Of a DNA stretch of 33,315 nt, positions 32,169 to 33,315 are shown one piece after another; within the stretch, counting starts at the first letter, position 1, and every line of letters begins with the position of its first letter. This DNA comes from Planctomycetota bacterium (GTDB lineage Bacteria; Planctomycetota; Phycisphaerae; SM23-33). A program made the position numbers and the translations under genes. The DNA lies in the NCBI GenBank assembly GCA_030635145.1, contig DAOVZK010000024.1, positions 1-33,315 of the forward strand. The letters are read 5' to 3'. The notes under the pieces were generated by a model. It was not told where the DNA came from and made no database searches. It worked only from the letters and a program-made list of their open reading frames with translations.

Positions 32169-33197
32169 TTAGTACAATCCTGTCGTCTCATCCAGGTCGA
32201 ACATCAGGTTCATGTTCTGAATCGCCTGTGTCGAGGCACCTTTTAGCAGGTTGTCGAGGGCACTGAACAAAATCACCTTACCCTTGGCTAACCGGGCAGT
32301 TACGTCGCAATAGTTGGTGTCGGAAACATACCGCGTGGCCGGTAGCTCATCCGTTCGCACTCGCACAAACGGGGCATTTTCGTAGGTGCCCTGCAATGCG
32401 TCCATCAGCTGCTGCTGGGTGGTACCTGCTGTGGGGGTCGCGTAAATAGTCGCAAGCATCCCGCGAGTCATTGGCGAGAGGTGCGGCTGGAACAAAACAG
32501 ACGTATCCTGCCCGCTGATTTTCGTGAGAATTTCTTCCATCTCCGGTGTGTGCCGGTGAGTGGCGACGCCGTATGGCTCGAAATTTTCGTTCCGCTCGGG
32601 AAAATGCTGCTTCAAACTCGGCGTTCGCCCTGCCCCACTTACACCACTGATGGCATTGACGACGATTTGGGTTGGTTCGATTAACCCGGCTTTTAGAACT
32701 GGTGCCAAGGCCAACCCAGCACAGGTCGGATAGCATCCGGGGTTGGCGATCAAAGATGCGGATCGAATATCGTCGGCGAAATACTCCGGTAATCCATAGA
32801 CGGCGTCTTTCAGCCCGGCGTGGTCGGTGTGCTCGCAGTACCATTTTTCGTAAACGGCAGCGTCGCTCAATCGATAGTCCGCCGACCAGTCGATAACCTT
32901 CAGCCCCAACTCCCGCAACGTCGGAACGTAACTCATCGCGACTTTGTGGGGAACGCAGAGCATGGCGAGGTCTGGTTTGAGGGCGGAGATTTTTTCGGGG
33001 GCGAAAAGCTCCTGGGTCAGATTTTGCGTCTTTGTCAGCAGCGGGTGAAACGAGTCCATGGCACCGAGTTCGCTTTCCGGGCCGAAAACTCCGACAATTT
33101 CCGCTTTCGGATGCCGCATCAGCCATCGGATCAGCTCGTATCCCGCGTACCCACTACCGCCGATAACCACAACCTTGATATTTTTATTGTCTGACAT
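32169..33197 (-). CDS. argC: N-acetyl-gamma-glutamyl-phosphate reductase
   Basis: 342 residues. ArgC reduces N-acetylglutamyl phosphate to the semialdehyde with NADPH, the third step of arginine synthesis. NADP-binding start VVIGGSGYAGYELIRWLMRH, catalytic Cys in LIANPGCYPTCAGLAL, and AISGVSGAGRTPS in the substrate site. The ATG at 33197 is chosen because the ArgC fold begins right after MSDNKNIK and GGTGA lies upstream; a longer frame from TTG 33254 would run through a 31-nt leader repeat. Other arg genes are not in the window. Confidence 0.94.
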   Translation of the reverse strand: MSDNKNIKVVVIGGSGYAGYELIRWLMRHPKAEIVGVFGPESELGAMDSFHPLLTKTQNLTQELFAPEKISALKPDLAMLCVPHKVAMSYVPTLRELGLKVIDWSADYRLSDAAVYEKWYCEHTDHAGLKDAVYGLPEYFADDIRSASLIANPGCYPTCAGLALAPVLKAGLIEPTQIVVNAISGVSGAGRTPSLKQHFPERNENFEPYGVATHRHTPEMEEILTKISGQDTSVLFQPHLSPMTRGMLATIYATPTAGTTQQQLMDALQGTYENAPFVRVRTDELPATRYVSDTNYCDVTARLAKGKVILFSALDNLLKGASTQAIQNMNLMFDLDETTGLY

Positions 33198-33221
33198 TTT
33201 TTTCACCGATGCATATTTTGC

Positions 33222-33252
33222 GTAAGCGTTCACGCTCTTTTTCCTGTTAATC
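33222..33252 (-). repeat. 31-nt leader repeat, copy 2 (before argC)
   Basis: On the minus strand identical to 19-49 (+) at 28 of 31 positions, with the hairpin GAGCG-TGAA-CGCTT. It lies 25 nt upstream of the argC start, as copy 1 lies 17 nt upstream of larE. Confidence 0.6.
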
Positions 33253-33286
33253 AAAAAATTTTACCGAAGTTTTATTAAAAAATTCT

Positions 33287-33310
33287 TTTTTGACAGGATT
33301 ACAGGATTAA
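33287..33310. repeat. ACAGGATT-type simple repeat at the window edge
   Basis: ttgacaggattacaggatta contains two direct copies of ACAGGATTA-like units. Related strings occur widely between bacterial genes. The window ends before the repeat is complete. Confidence 0.45.
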
Positions 33311-33315
33311 CTATG

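Noticed and set aside
33198-33254. Longer argC starting at TTG 33254
   Set aside because: The extra 19 residues are encoded by the leader repeat and precede the normal ArgC start; the ATG at 33197 has a better ribosome site.

Overview
The window looks like chromosomal DNA of an anaerobic or microaerophilic planctomycete, most likely of the Phycisphaerae/Sedimentisphaerales type. No taxonomic marker settles this. The hints are a PEP-CTERM exoprotein, a HYExAFE-type nuclease-fold protein, a double DUF4159 protein, an LTxxQ (Spy/CpxP-like) repeat protein, many hairpin repeats between genes, a biotin synthase that resembles those of anaerobes, and LarE. Most genes are housekeeping. I see no phage, integrase, full insertion sequence, CRISPR array, rRNA or tRNA.

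Layout. 1-2.1 kb: larE (+) converges on a secreted three-repeat LTxxQ protein (-), with a terminator between them. 2.6-4.2 kb: a GntR/FadR regulator (+) and an unknown membrane protein (-). 4.2-6.4 kb: the translation operon rpsP-trmD-rplS-yraN, with a good promoter, a hairpin in the leader and a phased 11-bp triple repeat upstream. 6.5-9.7 kb: a TatD nuclease, a CPA1 Na+/H+ antiporter and a MoxR ATPase (all +). 9.8-16.5 kb: an ATP synthase operon on the minus strand (atpZ-atpI-atpB-atpE-atpF-atpH-atpA) that stops after atpA and runs into a DUF4159 gene; gamma, beta and epsilon are not in the window. 16.5-19.5 kb: a PEP-CTERM exoprotein followed by a row of hairpins, and about 1.2 kb without a convincing gene. 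19.5-21.6 kb: bioB behind two related small membrane-anchored proteins and a third small membrane protein. 21.8-24.3 kb: a HYExAFE protein, hisS and a YkgJ cysteine-cluster protein (all -). 24.5-29.5 kb: a strong promoter, a structured RNA with a terminator/antiterminator arrangement, then cimA and valS overlapping by 4 nt. 29.8-33.2 kb: a bifunctional-nuclease-family protein (+), a large lipoprotein (-) and argC (-).

The two most unusual items are non-coding. The first is the roughly 195-nt RNA before cimA-valS, which has consensus -35 and -10 boxes, a junction-like fold and two mutually exclusive helices ending in a perfect terminator. It reads as an undescribed attenuator or riboswitch for branched-chain amino acid genes, or as a free small RNA. 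The second is a family of short inverted-repeat elements with ends TA-GAGCA...TGCTC-TA. One lies in the ATP synthase leader, and two of about 160 bp each begin exactly at the TAG stop codon of a gene.

All calls rest on reading motifs and sequence by eye; no searches or folding programs were run.
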